Shown here in pieces: positions 35,112 through 43,303 of a stretch of DNA of 64,000 nucleotides. Position numbers and translations under genes: made by a program. Each line of letters begins with the position of its first letter. Position 1 is the stretch's first letter. This stretch comes from Jeongeupia sp. HS-3 (GTDB lineage: Bacteria > Pseudomonadota > Gammaproteobacteria > Burkholderiales > Chitinibacteraceae): NCBI RefSeq assembly GCF_015140455.1, contig NZ_AP024094.1:1426001-1490000 (forward strand), given 5' to 3'. A model generated the notes under the pieces. That model saw only the letters and a program-made list of their open reading frames with translations. It was not told the origin of the DNA and ran no database searches.

Positions 35112-35974
35112 AGTACCGCGCCATTCAGGCGCTTGCTGAGCGTTATCCTGTTGCCGTCATGTGCCAGTTGTTCCGCGTCTCACGGAGCAGCTACTACGCT
35201 TGGCGCAACCGGCCGCCTTCGATGCGAGAGATGGCTAATCGCGTGCTGTTACGGGAAATCCGTCTGGTCCATGCCGAAGTCAACGGCATCTATGGGCATC
35301 GTCGGATACATGCGGAACTGGTCGCACAAGGCTTCGCCTGTGGCCGCCACCGTGTTGGCCGCCTGATGCGCCAAGGCGGGCTGAAGGTACGTTCCCGTAA
35401 ACGGTGGCGACCTGTCCCGGTCAGCCAACACCTGCTTCCGGTGGCACCAAATCGGCTGGAACGGCAATTCGACGCATCCGGGATGAATCAACGCTGGGTG
35501 TCGGACATGACTTACATCCGTACTGACGAGGGCTGGCTGTATCTGGCTGTGGTGCTGGACTTGTATTCCCGCGCCGTGGTCGGCTGGGCAATGCACCATC
35601 GAATGCAGCAAGAACTGGTGCATGCTGCGTTGACGATGGCCGTTGCCAGACGGAAACCGGTGCGGGAGGTGCTACTGCATTCGGACCGAGGCAGCCAGTA
35701 TTGTGCGTTTGATTACCAGATGTTGCTGAAACGGCACGGCATGGTGCCGAGCCATTCACGAGCGGGCAATTGCTGGGACAACGCTGCGATGGAAAGCTTC
35801 TTCCGGTCGTTGAAGGCGGAGCGGGTTTACTTGACCCGCTACCGGAGTCACGACGAGGCCCGCGCGGATATATTCGACTACATCCGATTTTACAATCATC
35901 GCCGCCGCCATTCGACGCTGGATTACCTGGCACCGGTCGAGTTTGAACGGCAGCATTCAGCGCTTAGCGCTTAA
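35108..35974 (+). CDS. IS3-family transposase OrfB (DDE integrase)
   Basis: A 288-residue rve-type integrase. The DDE residues lie in WVSDMTYIRTDEGWLYL (first D), LLHSDRGSQYC (second D) and WDNAAMESFFRSLKAERVY (E). The HTH_21 block GIYGHRRIHAELVAQG and the ending YNHRRRHSTLDYLAPVEFE are standard. It starts at a GTG overlapping orfA, or is made by -1 frameshift. Identical in sequence to the copy at 48155-49021. Confidence 0.93.
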   Translation: MKYRAIQALAERYPVAVMCQLFRVSRSSYYAWRNRPPSMREMANRVLLREIRLVHAEVNGIYGHRRIHAELVAQGFACGRHRVGRLMRQGGLKVRSRKRWRPVPVSQHLLPVAPNRLERQFDASGMNQRWVSDMTYIRTDEGWLYLAVVLDLYSRAVVGWAMHHRMQQELVHAALTMAVARRKPVREVLLHSDRGSQYCAFDYQMLLKRHGMVPSHSRAGNCWDNAAMESFFRSLKAERVYLTRYRSHDEARADIFDYIRFYNHRRRHSTLDYLAPVEFERQHSALSA

Positions 35975-36380
35975 TCCTCTGTCCTTCTGCATGGGGACAG
36001 ACCAGCTCATCTTGGTTCTTGCACAAATAAAAGGCCTGAAACGTGGAGTCAACACTATCCGCATTATCGAATCTGGTGATTCGTGTGTTGGCCGGCTCGT
36101 AGAAAGCGGAGCCGGTTGTCAACGTTTGGGCGGGTTGCCCATCGATTTGATACACGATTTTACCGCGAGTGACGGTGCCAACTACTGGGCATGGATGCGA
36201 GTGTGGAGGTGCCCTAAGTGAAGGAGAGAGGGTGATTTCCTGAATGGTCACTCTACCGACCTGTCCTTGTGGATGAATATCCACAGCTAAAAGTTCTTTC
36301 CTCGAAACCTGAGGAGCGCTAACCACTGTCGTAGAAAGCGAGAATGCTGTGAGCGCGATGAGTAGTTTTAAATGCGGCAT
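35964..36380 (-). pseudogene. Cassette: exported cupin protein, 3' end replaced by IS
   Basis: From the ATG at 36380 the protein has a signal peptide (MPHLKLLIALTAFSLSTTVVSA) and a cupin barrel: SLRAPPHSHPCPVVGTVTRGKIVYQIDGQ and GSAFYEPANTRITRFDNAD. The native frame ends at 36004, and the last codons (from CPHAEGQRIKR) come from the IS3 copy. Little is missing, so it may still fold; its own attC is gone. The substrate is unknown. Confidence 0.75.
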
Positions 36381-36395
36381 TAAAGTTCCTATGAG

Positions 36396-36465
36396 GCCTA
36401 ACGTTGAAACTAAACGGACGGACAAGGCATAGCTTTGGCCGGTTCGCTTGAGTGAAGTGTTGGGC
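36396..36465 (-). repeat. attC site (after GFA cassette)
   Basis: GCCTAAC ... GTTGGGC, 70 bases, between the cupin and GFA cassettes. Confidence 0.85.
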
Positions 36466-36476
36466 GTCATGATGGA

Positions 36477-36821
36477 CTACAGCGAGCGACCGTCGAAGTG
36501 CCTTACGGGAAAGGACGACAATTTTACACCTTCAAGGCAACGGGCATTGACTACCACCATTGAATTCCCAGAGAGAATGCCTTCGGCAAACGTATGAATG
36601 CCGCACTTTGGGCAGAACCGATGTTTAATGATTTGGGCGTCGAAAGTGTAAGTGGCCATCTGTTCCGGAGAGGTCAGCAAGCGAAATCTATCGGGCTGAA
36701 AACCCCAAAGAAGCGCACCCTTCCGCGAACAAATTGAGCAGTTGCACTCAGTAACTTGGGTGAGTTCACCCTCGATCTCGAAAGCCACTTGCCCGCAGTG
36801 ACAGCTACCTTTGTATTTCAT
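36477..36821 (-). CDS. Cassette: GFA-family (glutathione-dependent formaldehyde-activating-like) protein
   Basis: A 114-residue zinc protein: MKYKGSCHCGQVAFEIEGE, TECNCSICSRKGALLWG, and FCPKCGIHTFAEG supply the CxC, CxxC and CxxC zinc ligands of the GFA/CENP-V fold. Members bind glutathione adducts or are of unknown role. The ATG at 36821 fits the family start; the frame runs on into the attC at 36888-36945. Confidence 0.85.
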   Translation of the reverse strand: MKYKGSCHCGQVAFEIEGELTQVTECNCSICSRKGALLWGFQPDRFRLLTSPEQMATYTFDAQIIKHRFCPKCGIHTFAEGILSGNSMVVVNARCLEGVKLSSFPVRHFDGRSL

Positions 36822-36887
36822 TTGTTGGGTTCTTCGGTTGTGGCAAGACTGTGTAGCAAAGGGAAAATTGGCAGTTGGGATGACGAC

Positions 36888-36945
36888 GCCCAACGTTAAA
36901 ACTAAGCGGAGGCCGAAGGCCGCCCGCTTGATTGAAATGTTAGAG
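36888..36945 (-). repeat. attC site (after isochorismatase cassette)
   Basis: GCCCAAC ... GGAGGCCGAAGGCC ... GTTAGAG, 58 bases. The hydrolase stop codon lies inside it. Confidence 0.88.
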
Positions 36946-37488
36946 GTCGTTTGCGACTTCTTCGGTGGATTTGACCTGAGCGAACAACCCATTCAGGCCT
37001 GCCAGATATGCAAGTTGCACATCTTCGGCTGCGACCAACGAGCCATTAAAAGAGAGTTCCTTTGTGGCACAAGCATCATGAGCGAGGACGCAAGAAAATC
37101 CCAAATCTGCGGCAGCGCGAGTTGTGGTGTCGATACACATATGCGTCATCATGCCGGCGATGACCAACGTTGTAATTTTGCTTTCCTTGAGGTGTTCGAG
37201 TAGCGGGGTGCCGCGAAAACTATTGGGGAAGTTTTTTTGGAAAAAAACTTCCCCCGCGGCAGGTGCTACGCATGGATGTATTTCTGCGCCGTATGTATCG
37301 GGCAAGAAGAACGTTGCGCCGGGATGCATTGAAATGTGCTGAATATGTATGATTGGAAGGTTGCTTTTACGGAATTTTTCCAATAATTTCGTAGCGTTGT
37401 TTCCTGCCTCGACAGGGGACACTAATTCCATAGCGCCATTCGGGAAGTAATCATTTTGAATATCAATTAACAACAGAGCGGTAACCAT
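36940..37488 (-). CDS. Cassette: isochorismatase-family cysteine hydrolase
   Basis: A 182-residue protein: TALLLIDIQNDYFPNGAMEL has the catalytic Asp; EVFFQKNFPNSFRGTPLLEHL the Lys; LVIAGMMTHMCIDTTTRAAADLG the nucleophilic Cys. This is the isochorismatase/nicotinamidase superfamily; the exact amide substrate is not readable. Its stop is the TAA/TAG of the attC core, showing the gene and attC moved as one cassette. Confidence 0.88.
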   Translation of the reverse strand: MVTALLLIDIQNDYFPNGAMELVSPVEAGNNATKLLEKFRKSNLPIIHIQHISMHPGATFFLPDTYGAEIHPCVAPAAGEVFFQKNFPNSFRGTPLLEHLKESKITTLVIAGMMTHMCIDTTTRAAADLGFSCVLAHDACATKELSFNGSLVAAEDVQLAYLAGLNGLFAQVKSTEEVANDL

Positions 37489-37498
37489 TAGTATTGAC

Positions 37499-37558
37499 CT
37501 CTAACGTTTGAATTAACGGGCGGGCTTTAGCCCGTCCCGATTGAATGAAGTGTTAGCC
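37499..37558 (-). repeat. attC site (after transglutaminase-like cassette)
   Basis: CTCTAAC ... CGGGCGGGCTTTAGCCCG ... GTTAGCC, 60 bases. Confidence 0.9.
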
Positions 37559-38115
37559 GACAAGGCTGCGATACACGCCTCACGTGTGGCCCACGCGTCG
37601 GCGGTGGTAATTCCGGCTGATGCGGCCCAGTGAGCAACGGCTCGTTTGTGGAGTTCAATCTTTGCATCCGATAACTCGGCGGGCAAAACAACATGCTCTT
37701 CGATCAGGGCCTCAAAGGGGCTGGCGCTGCCTTTGGGCAAGCCCGTGAAGTCATAGCGTTTGCTACCGACAGCCAGATAGCAATGCGCCTCCGGAATATA
37801 AGACAGATGCGCAGCGCGAAGAATGCTCCCCACTCCGGGGGTGTTTTCCTCCGACATCTTGAAGAGCCCCACCGTCAGTTGAACTTCCATATGACCGCAC
37901 TCATGTGCCAGCGCCGCCAGCAATTTGTGCTTAGAACTACAAGTGCCACAGTTTTCGGTGATAACAGAGAGCGGATCGTCATTGGCGGCGGTTCTTCCAT
38001 ATGGCAACGCTTGTACGAAGGCAGCAAGCTGCTCGAAGCTGGAAAACCCCAAAGCGGCAACCGCTTTGGACAATGGACCAGAAACAGAAAAGGGAAAACA
38101 CGGTGGGCTGGGCAT
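37513..38115 (-). CDS. Cassette: conserved protein with transglutaminase-like cysteine motif
   Basis: A 200-residue protein. ENCGTCSSKHKLLAALAHECGHMEVQLTVGLFKM and YIPEAHCYLAVGSKRYDFTG look like the Cys and His blocks of a transglutaminase/arylamine-acetyltransferase-type fold. The last 15 or so residues (ANTSFNRDGLKPAR) are translated from the attC, so the frame reads into it before stopping. I do not know a function for this family. Confidence 0.65.
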   Translation of the reverse strand: MPSPPCFPFSVSGPLSKAVAALGFSSFEQLAAFVQALPYGRTAANDDPLSVITENCGTCSSKHKLLAALAHECGHMEVQLTVGLFKMSEENTPGVGSILRAAHLSYIPEAHCYLAVGSKRYDFTGLPKGSASPFEALIEEHVVLPAELSDAKIELHKRAVAHWAASAGITTADAWATREACIAALSANTSFNRDGLKPAR

Positions 38116-38195
38116 GTTCTAGCAAATGGCGGCTGATATTTGAAAAAAGCAAAGGCCGAAGGCTATCCGCTTGATTGAAGTGCAGGGCGTTATAC
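38114..38195 (-). repeat. Degenerate attC (after FMN-reductase cassette)
   Basis: The right-hand part, GGCCGAAGGC ... CCGCTTGATTGAAGTG ... GTTATAC, is attC-like. The left core is altered (TTCTAGC near 38117), so the site may no longer recombine. Confidence 0.55.
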
Positions 38196-38726
38196 GGCTG
38201 CCTTGTGCAATGCCGCTGCGTCGCACAGCGCTGCGAGCGCCATACGCAATGAAACAGCAATTTGTGGATGATGGACGATGCAATCTTCAGTTAATTTCGA
38301 GCCGAGGATTGGTACGGTAATGGAAGCCGCTTCAATGATATGGGCTGACATAACCGAGATGGTTTCGTGCAACGCCGCTTGAGCATGAACGGCACGAGGG
38401 GATGCATTCAGCAGCGCTACCGGCTTGCGAACAAAGGCCTCACACCCCACCATCCAATCAAGCGCATTTTTCATCACACCCGTAACCCCATGAGCATATT
38501 CCGGACTGGCAATAAGCAGCGCATCAGAAGCGATGATGTGCGAACGCAGCTTTCTCACAGGCAATGGATCACTTGTTTCCAGATCTGGATTAAACAGTGG
38601 CAGATCACCAAGCCCTTGATAAACACTAATTTCGACGCCTGGCGGTGCGAGGCGAGTCATTGCACGTAGTAATGCTGAATTGTGAGAAGCGGCCCGAAGA
38701 CTACCTGAGATAGCGAGTATTTTCAT
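38190..38726 (-). CDS. Cassette: NAD(P)H-dependent FMN reductase
   Basis: A 178-residue flavodoxin-like reductase: MKILAISGSLRAASHNSALLRAM is the FMN phosphate loop, DALLIASPEYAHGVTGVMKNALDWMVG the SPEYxxxxxGxxKNxxDW family motif. It reduces FMN or quinone-like compounds; such genes are frequent in cassettes. Stop inside the degenerate attC. Start at 38726 rather than 38735. Confidence 0.88.
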   Translation of the reverse strand: MKILAISGSLRAASHNSALLRAMTRLAPPGVEISVYQGLGDLPLFNPDLETSDPLPVRKLRSHIIASDALLIASPEYAHGVTGVMKNALDWMVGCEAFVRKPVALLNASPRAVHAQAALHETISVMSAHIIEAASITVPILGSKLTEDCIVHHPQIAVSLRMALAALCDAAALHKAAV

Positions 38727-38729
38727 GGG

Positions 38730-38813
38730 GCCCAACGTTGGAGGTAACGTGCGGCCGGAGCCGCGTAGCGGTGGAGGGAACCCAAAGCGCAGCTTTGGGT
38801 CGTCACGTTGACC
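38730..38813 (-). repeat. attC site, long and partly degenerate
   Basis: GCCCAAC ... CCCAAAGCGCAGCTTTGGG ... CACGTTGACC: the palindrome is clear, the right core departs from GTTRRRY. Belongs to the monooxygenase cassette. Confidence 0.6.
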
Positions 38814-38819
38814 GAAAGA

Positions 38820-39122
38820 TTATGTTCTATTTTCAAGAACCAACTCATAATGCTCAACCGTTGGAAATGGGTCATAAAAGTGATGGAGCAATTGCCGCCA
38901 CTCTTGGTATTGAGCAGAACCACGGAAGCCAACGGTGTGATCTTCAAGTTTTTCCCAATTTACCAACAAAACATACTGCGATGAATTTTCTAGACAACGT
39001 TGCAATTGATGAGAAATGTAACCTGGCATTGAAGATATTATGGCGGAAGCGATTTTGAAAGCGGACTCAAATTCACCTTCTTTTCCAGAAAGAACATTCA
39101 GAACGGCGACTTCTAGAATCAT
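38820..39122 (-). CDS. Cassette: antibiotic biosynthesis monooxygenase (ABM) domain protein
   Basis: A 100-residue dimeric alpha/beta-barrel protein: MILEVAVLNVLSGKEGEFESAFKIA, MPGYISHQLQRCLENSSQYVLLVNWEKLEDHTVGFR, FYDPFPTVEHYELV. Matches the ABM superfamily, small cofactor-free monooxygenases or related proteins. Substrate unknown. A single-gene cassette. Confidence 0.85.
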   Translation of the reverse strand: MILEVAVLNVLSGKEGEFESAFKIASAIISSMPGYISHQLQRCLENSSQYVLLVNWEKLEDHTVGFRGSAQYQEWRQLLHHFYDPFPTVEHYELVLENRT

Positions 39123-39156
39123 ATTTCTTCCTGTGTCCTGTGAGTGGCTGCAAAGA

Positions 39157-39244
39157 ACCTAACGATTAAGCTAACAGACGAATAAAAGCGTAGTCTTTGT
39201 GAGTCCAGTGAGCGAAGCGAGCGGTGTTGAGCGCCTTGTTAGGC
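39157..39244 (-). repeat. attC site, long class
   Basis: ACCTAAC ... AGCGAAGCGAGCGG ... TTGAGCGCCTTGTTAGGC, 88 bases; similar in style to the sites at 43304 and 45077. Confidence 0.85.
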
Positions 39245-39265
39245 GTATTCAACGGAATATTCCAT

Positions 39266-39820
39266 TTAAAAATTTTCTGCTTCGGGCGCACGGAAGGCCT
39301 TACTGTAGTAGCCAGACTGGTCGAAACAGCAAACCTGCTTCTTGCCGGATGCAAGCATATCGCAGGCATCACCAATTCGTTTTGCGCGCGTCTTAAGTTC
39401 CTTGGCTGAAGTAATCCAGTGTATCCAGTCTACTCGTGCGATGGTCGTCGTATTGTTCCAAACTTTACGAGCCTCAGGAGTGGCTGCCAGTGCCTCCTGA
39501 AAATCTGGTGGGATGTCGGGCTCGGGTTCCTTCTTCACAGGGGTTAGCTCTAGCGTAACAATATCTCCCACGGCCGCCCCTGCGGCTTCGTGTAACTCTC
39601 TGCTTACCTGCAGCCAATGGCTCAGCTGACCATCCGGTTCAAGGGTTGCCTGGAAATGGTGCCCATTAATTGTGCCTTCAACTGTCGTCCTTCCTCGCCT
39701 CGGAAGCTGTTCACTCGTGTCTCTTGGCAGTACTACGAACGCCCACGATGTATCATTACCAGGCTTTGCCGGACGAAGAAGCTTTGCTGCGAATCGGGAT
39801 TTCACATCGATTGTTGTCAT
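39266..39820 (-). CDS. Cassette: DUF1905/YdeI-like protein
   Basis: A 184-residue protein. The first part (FAAKLLRPAKPGNDTSWAFVVLP...TTVEGTINGHHFQATLEPDGQLSHWLQVSRELHEAAG) is a DUF1905 beta domain; the second (PPDFQEALAATPEARKVWNNTTTIARVDWIHWITSAKELKTRAKRIGDACDMLASGKK) is the YdeI/OmpD-associated helical domain. The pair is widespread; E. coli YdeI was linked to antimicrobial-peptide resistance, but function here is unproven. Confidence 0.82.
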   Translation of the reverse strand: MTTIDVKSRFAAKLLRPAKPGNDTSWAFVVLPRDTSEQLPRRGRTTVEGTINGHHFQATLEPDGQLSHWLQVSRELHEAAGAAVGDIVTLELTPVKKEPEPDIPPDFQEALAATPEARKVWNNTTTIARVDWIHWITSAKELKTRAKRIGDACDMLASGKKQVCCFDQSGYYSKAFRAPEAENF

Positions 39821-39841
39821 TGCAATTCCTCTAACTAATAC

Positions 39842-39901
39842 GCCTAGCGCCTGAATTAAGCCAAGCCGCGAAGCGGCTTCGGCTTGAATGAATTGTTAGT
39901 C
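39842..39901 (-). repeat. attC site (after SnoaL-like cassette)
   Basis: GCCTAGC ... AAGCCGCGAAGCGGCTT ... GTTAGTC, 60 bases. The left core has G in place of the usual A (CTAGC). Confidence 0.75.
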
Positions 39902-40330
39902 GTCACTGCGATGCAGGATGGCCTGTTGCGACTGGTGGTCAATTGGTGCTGATGTGTGCTCATGGATGATCTTCCAGGAACCTCCAGTCTTGCGCAGAGC
40001 CATGGTTACACGGTTGCTGAGAGATCGGAGTTTTGTGCCATCCGGCGCAATCTCGGTGTAAGTGAGAACGGCATGGCCTATGGCCAAGGCTCCGGCTACA
40101 GCTGAACTTTCATCGTCGGAAGTGACAACAACACATTCATCTCCGAGTGATGAGAACCAACCTGCAGCCATATCTCGCCACGCCGCCAAGCCGCGAAGCG
40201 ACCACGTGCCCCACATGTCAAAAACATGGATGTCTTGGTCATAGAGCGCGGTGAATGCGTCAACGTCCTTGACGCGAACGGCATCGCTATAAGCGGCCAG
40301 GACACGGAGGAATAGATTACTTTCATCCAT
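39896..40330 (-). CDS. Cassette: SnoaL/NTF2-like protein
   Basis: A 144-residue cone-shaped NTF2-fold protein: MDESNLFLRVLAAYSDAVRVKDVDAFTALYDQDIHVFDMWG, RGLAAWRDMAAGWFSSLGDE, VMAL-type strand TMALRKTGGSWKIIHEHTSAPID. This is the SgcJ/YybH-like nuclear-transport-factor-2 family. Start taken at 40330, after AAGGAAGG. Its stop lies in the attC at 39842-39901. Its upstream attC was hit by the IS110-type element. Confidence 0.82.
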   Translation of the reverse strand: MDESNLFLRVLAAYSDAVRVKDVDAFTALYDQDIHVFDMWGTWSLRGLAAWRDMAAGWFSSLGDECVVVTSDDESSAVAGALAIGHAVLTYTEIAPDGTKLRSLSNRVTMALRKTGGSWKIIHEHTSAPIDHQSQQAILHRSDD

Positions 40331-40351
40331 ACGCGTGAACCTTCCTTTGAC

Positions 40352-40360
40352 GGCTAACGA
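40352..40360 (-). repeat. Interrupted attC half
   Basis: GGCTAAC (core R' on the minus strand) survives upstream of the SnoaL-like gene; the rest of the site is displaced by the IS110-type element. Confidence 0.6.
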
Positions 40361-41660
40361 ATAAAAGGGACTTCCCCATCCTAAGGCTGCGGCGGAAGCC
40401 GCAGGCAGCCTGCGCTGCCATGATGAAGTTTCCACACCCATCATCGCTTACAGGAGGGGAAATCCATGTCCATTATCACTGTCGGTATCGATCTCGCCAA
40501 GAATGTCTTTGCCGTTCATGGCGTCGATGAAACGGGCAAGCCGATGCTGGTCAAACCCAAGGTGCCGCGCGCAGCATTGCTCGAGCTGATCGCCCAACTG
40601 CCGCCGTGCCTGATCGGCATGGAAGCCTGTTCCGGTGCGCATCACTGGGCGCGGCAGTTTCAGCCCTTCGGCCATACGGTCAGGCTGATGGCGCCCAAGC
40701 TGGTCGTGCCGTATCGCATGGCCGGCAAGCGCGGCAAGAACGACGCCGCCGATGCCGCGGCGATTTGCGAGGCGGTCACCCGGCCACAGATGCGCTTCGT
40801 GCCGATTAAGGATCAGGAGCAGCAAGCCGTACTGTGCTTGCACCGTACCCGCCAGGGCTGGGTCGAGGAACGCACCGCGACCTATAACCGCATCCGCGGG
40901 CTGCTGGCCGAATTCGGCATCGTCCTGCCGCAGAAGGTCGAACGACTGCGGCGCGAGATCGGGGCTCATCTGGAAGACCTGCCCGGCTGGGCCAACCGCT
41001 GCATCGGCGATCTATTGCAGCATGCCAGCCAACTGGACGAACGCATCAACGCCTACAGCCGGATCATCGAACAACTGGCGCACCAGGATCAGCGCGCCCG
41101 CCGGCTGCAAACCCAGCCCGGCATCGGCCCGACCACCGCCAGCGCGCTGCTGGCGAGCATCGGCAGCGGCCATGACTTCGCCAGCGGCCGGCAACTGGCC
41201 GCCTGGCTCGGGCTGGTGCCGGGGCAGTACAGCAGTGGCGGCAAAGCCCGGCTGGGGCGGATCACCAAGGCCGGCGACGGCTACTTGTGCAGCCTGCTGG
41301 TGATGGGCGCCCGCGCGGTACTGGCCGGGCTGGGCGACAAACAGGACCGCTACAGCCGCTGGGTGCGCAGCCTGCAAGAACGACGCGGTTACTGGAAAAC
41401 CATAGTGGCGATCGCCGCCAAGAACGCCCGCATGGCGTGGGCGATCCTGCATTACGGCGACGACTTCAGCGTGTTGGTGGATTGAATTCCGGCCAATCCA
41501 ATGACTCAACCCGGGTCAGCAAGCAAGGAATATGGCATGGCGAAATGAATCGAACGCGAACTGCTGGCATTGATGCAGAAAAGGTTGGACCTGCGTGGGG
41601 CATGCCTGGTTAATTCAATGGGGCCAATATCCCCGGCTAACGATGGAGGCCCCCGCGCGC
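40361..41660 (+). mobile_element. IS110/IS1111-type element inserted in an attC
   Basis: The element contains one transposase gene and adjoins the attC core GGCTAAC (40352-40358). CGGCTAACGA occurs at 40351-40360 and again at 41634-41643, which may mark the insertion. Elements of the IS1111-attC group are known to target attC sites. The exact ends are uncertain: the group has subterminal, not terminal, repeats, and I see only weak ones (TTCCCCATCCTAAGGC left; GGAGG..GTTAGCC right, inverted). Confidence 0.7.
40466..41485 (+). CDS. IS110/IS1111-family transposase
   Basis: A 339-residue DEDD transposase. ITVGIDLAKNVFAVHGVD holds the first acidic residue, GMEACSGAHHWAR the E, GKRGKNDAADAAAICEA the DxxD pair; the C-terminal part LQTQPGIGPTTASALLASIG, RQLAAWLGLVPGQYSSGGKARLGRITKAGDGYLCSLLVMGAR is the transposase-20 domain. 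Full length, so probably active. It starts after AGGAGGGGAAATCC. It is antisense to the cassettes around it. Confidence 0.93.
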   Translation: MSIITVGIDLAKNVFAVHGVDETGKPMLVKPKVPRAALLELIAQLPPCLIGMEACSGAHHWARQFQPFGHTVRLMAPKLVVPYRMAGKRGKNDAADAAAICEAVTRPQMRFVPIKDQEQQAVLCLHRTRQGWVEERTATYNRIRGLLAEFGIVLPQKVERLRREIGAHLEDLPGWANRCIGDLLQHASQLDERINAYSRIIEQLAHQDQRARRLQTQPGIGPTTASALLASIGSGHDFASGRQLAAWLGLVPGQYSSGGKARLGRITKAGDGYLCSLLVMGARAVLAGLGDKQDRYSRWVRSLQERRGYWKTIVAIAAKNARMAWAILHYGDDFSVLVD

Positions 41661-41802
41661 GTCTTGTATCAGGGTCCGGACTAAACCAGTCCAACATGAC
41701 CGTTTGTAGTGTTGCAGTCCTTCACCTTCTCACGCATTCAACCGGTGGTGCCGCCATTCGCCGAAATGAAAACGTCCTTTGCATTGCAAGGGATGGGGAA
41801 GC
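41661..41802. other. Remnant cassette without supportable gene
   Basis: Between the IS110-type element and the next attC are about 140 bases. They contain a small palindrome GGACTAAACCAGTCC (41678-41692), but no frame with a recognisable product. Likely the rest of the cassette disrupted by the IS. Confidence 0.4.
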
Positions 41803-41862
41803 CCTTGTAGTTTGAAGTAACGGGCCGGCTTTAGCCGGTCCCGGTTGACTGAAGTGTTAGCG
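41803..41862 (-). repeat. attC site with altered left core
   Basis: TTTGAAGTAACGGGCCGGC TTTAGCCGG ... GTTAGCG. The left core reads CTTGTAG instead of xCCTAAC; the palindrome is intact. Confidence 0.75.
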
Positions 41863-42681
41863 GTCATTGAGGGCATTTCGCATTTTAACAAAGTCTTCAT
41901 CGTTGACGTCTTGTTCGGGGTAATCATCATAATCCGCGATCTGCCAGGGAAATGCACTAACTACGGTATGTCTATATCCTACATATGCGCAGTTTGGAAA
42001 ATAGACTAGCTGCACGAAGGGTGAAGTTTCCCATTCTTTTTTAATGTAACACTCTCCCGGTGTGGGCAGTAGCCACGGCAGCATTCCAAAGGATGAAAAT
42101 TGATTTTTAATTATTTCTTCGAAATTTCTTATCGCTTCTAACGCTAACTCGCGATCATCGACGTCAACTTCTGGGTTGAAGTGGAGTGCGTAGTTTCGCT
42201 TCTCATTCAAGCTGTAGAATGAAATTTCTGCTGCTTGGGTTAAAACGCCCCACTGAGAAAGCGCATCAATGGCTAACGGCCAATAATCAAATGATTTTTT
42301 GCGATATACTTTCTTGTAAAGCTCGTGGCTTTTGTAATGGTCGCGCAGGTTAATTACTAAATGATTTAGTACTCTCTCTCCGAGGGCGCAGACTCCCGTT
42401 AGGGCGGGATAGTATTGGCCATGCGAAAATGATTCTCGGACTTGAGATAGAAATTTATTGTGAAATGCAACAATCGAGAATGGCTTTGGACCAAGGTCGA
42501 TAAAGTTCTTTATTTTTTCATCAAAATTGGCTTCACCATATTGCAATTTCAGCCTAGAAATTGTGCGCTGCTGATTGGCGCGCGCTTGTTCTTTTGTTGC
42601 CTCTTCCCACTCTTCTCTGATCGGCTCCAGAGCAATGGAACGACTATCAAAGTCAAAGCTGAAAATGCGATATCGTTTCAT
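41857..42681 (-). CDS. Cassette: HEPN-like protein
   Basis: A 274-residue protein with AT-rich codons. The middle (FSHGQYYPALTGVCALGERVLNHLVINLRDHY and ALSQWGVLTQAAEISFYSLNEKRNYALHFNPEVD) is all-helical. It ends in RNYALHF, which fits the HEPN Rx4-6H motif. HEPN proteins are often ribonucleases in toxin or phage-defence systems; no antitoxin partner is visible in this cassette. Its TAA is supplied by the attC core (41857-41859). Confidence 0.6.
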   Translation of the reverse strand: MKRYRIFSFDFDSRSIALEPIREEWEEATKEQARANQQRTISRLKLQYGEANFDEKIKNFIDLGPKPFSIVAFHNKFLSQVRESFSHGQYYPALTGVCALGERVLNHLVINLRDHYKSHELYKKVYRKKSFDYWPLAIDALSQWGVLTQAAEISFYSLNEKRNYALHFNPEVDVDDRELALEAIRNFEEIIKNQFSSFGMLPWLLPTPGECYIKKEWETSPFVQLVYFPNCAYVGYRHTVVSAFPWQIADYDDYPEQDVNDEDFVKMRNALNDR

Positions 42682-42684
42682 GAG

Positions 42685-42744
42685 CGCTAACGTTGAAATT
42701 AACCGGCGGGCGTTAGCCCGTCCGGGTTGAATGAAGTGTTAGGA
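42685..42744 (-). repeat. attC site (after PD-(D/E)XK-like cassette)
   Basis: CGCTAAC ... CGGCGGGCGTTAGCCCG ... GTTAGGA, 60 bases. The TAA of its core ends the gene at 42739. Confidence 0.9.
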
Positions 42745-43293
42745 GCCTTGGGGGCAGATGGCATGAATACTCGACCAGTTGTTTAAATGGCTGGTAAGGG
42801 ATCTTGATGGATCATTGTATGTGCCGTTGGCTATGGATATTTGTTCTTTTTTTCCAAGCCCTCTAGTTTCCCAGCATTGAGCTGATTTGGTGACCCATAT
42901 GTAGCTATTTATGCGCTCTCTGTTTCCAAGTGAGTCATACAAATCAACCAGCTCTGATGGTTTTATGAAAATGAAATCAAAATCTCGACTATGGAAGCTA
43001 TACGTAACCAAAATCCAATAATCTGCTGGAGAGGTTTCTATTTTTTCTCGATTAAACGTCCACCATCCGCCGGATTTGATTCCTTGTGCTATTTCTGGTT
43101 TAACATTATTGCCAAGATAATCTTTCGAGAATTTAACTTGCAAGGAAATAGATTTGCTGTGCTCTCTGTTTGTAACAAGCAAATCTATTCCGTCATCTTT
43201 TGATGGGACCCATACTCTTGCATCAGGAAAATTTTCTTCGATTTTGGTGGCAACCAAATACTCTCCGGCATGAATCGTAAATATTGGGCGCAA
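42739..43293 (-). CDS. Cassette: DUF4365-like, PD-(D/E)XK-fold protein
   Basis: A 184-residue protein: IHAGEYLVATKIEENFPDARVWVPSKDDGIDLLV then SISLQVKFSKDYLG give E, D and QxK in the spacing of PD-(D/E)XK nucleases and of the DUF4365-like group. A DNA or RNA cleaving role is possible but not shown. The best start is TTG at 43293, nine bases after GGAGC. Stop codon TAA from the attC core. Confidence 0.65.
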   Translation of the reverse strand: MRPIFTIHAGEYLVATKIEENFPDARVWVPSKDDGIDLLVTNREHSKSISLQVKFSKDYLGNNVKPEIAQGIKSGGWWTFNREKIETSPADYWILVTYSFHSRDFDFIFIKPSELVDLYDSLGNRERINSYIWVTKSAQCWETRGLGKKEQISIANGTYNDPSRSLTSHLNNWSSIHAICPQGS

Positions 43294-43303
43294 TGTTTAT
43301 AGC

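Larger units (their letters stand above)
34757..36003 (+). mobile_element. IS3-family insertion sequence, left copy
   Basis: A 1247-base element. Its ends are inverted repeats beginning GGTCTGTCCCTATACGGAAG on the left and, read inward, GGTCTGTCCCCATGCAGAAG on the right. It carries orfA and orfB. The same element, same length and same predicted proteins, lies inverted at 48126-49372. No target duplication is seen (left flank TTCT, right flank AGCT), so rearrangement has happened since insertion. It cuts both the PTS EIID gene and a cupin gene of the integron array. Confidence 0.9.

Noticed and set aside
34753-36007. Target-site duplication of the left IS
   Set aside because: TTCT and AGCT do not match; comparison with the right copy's flanks in either order also gives no duplication.
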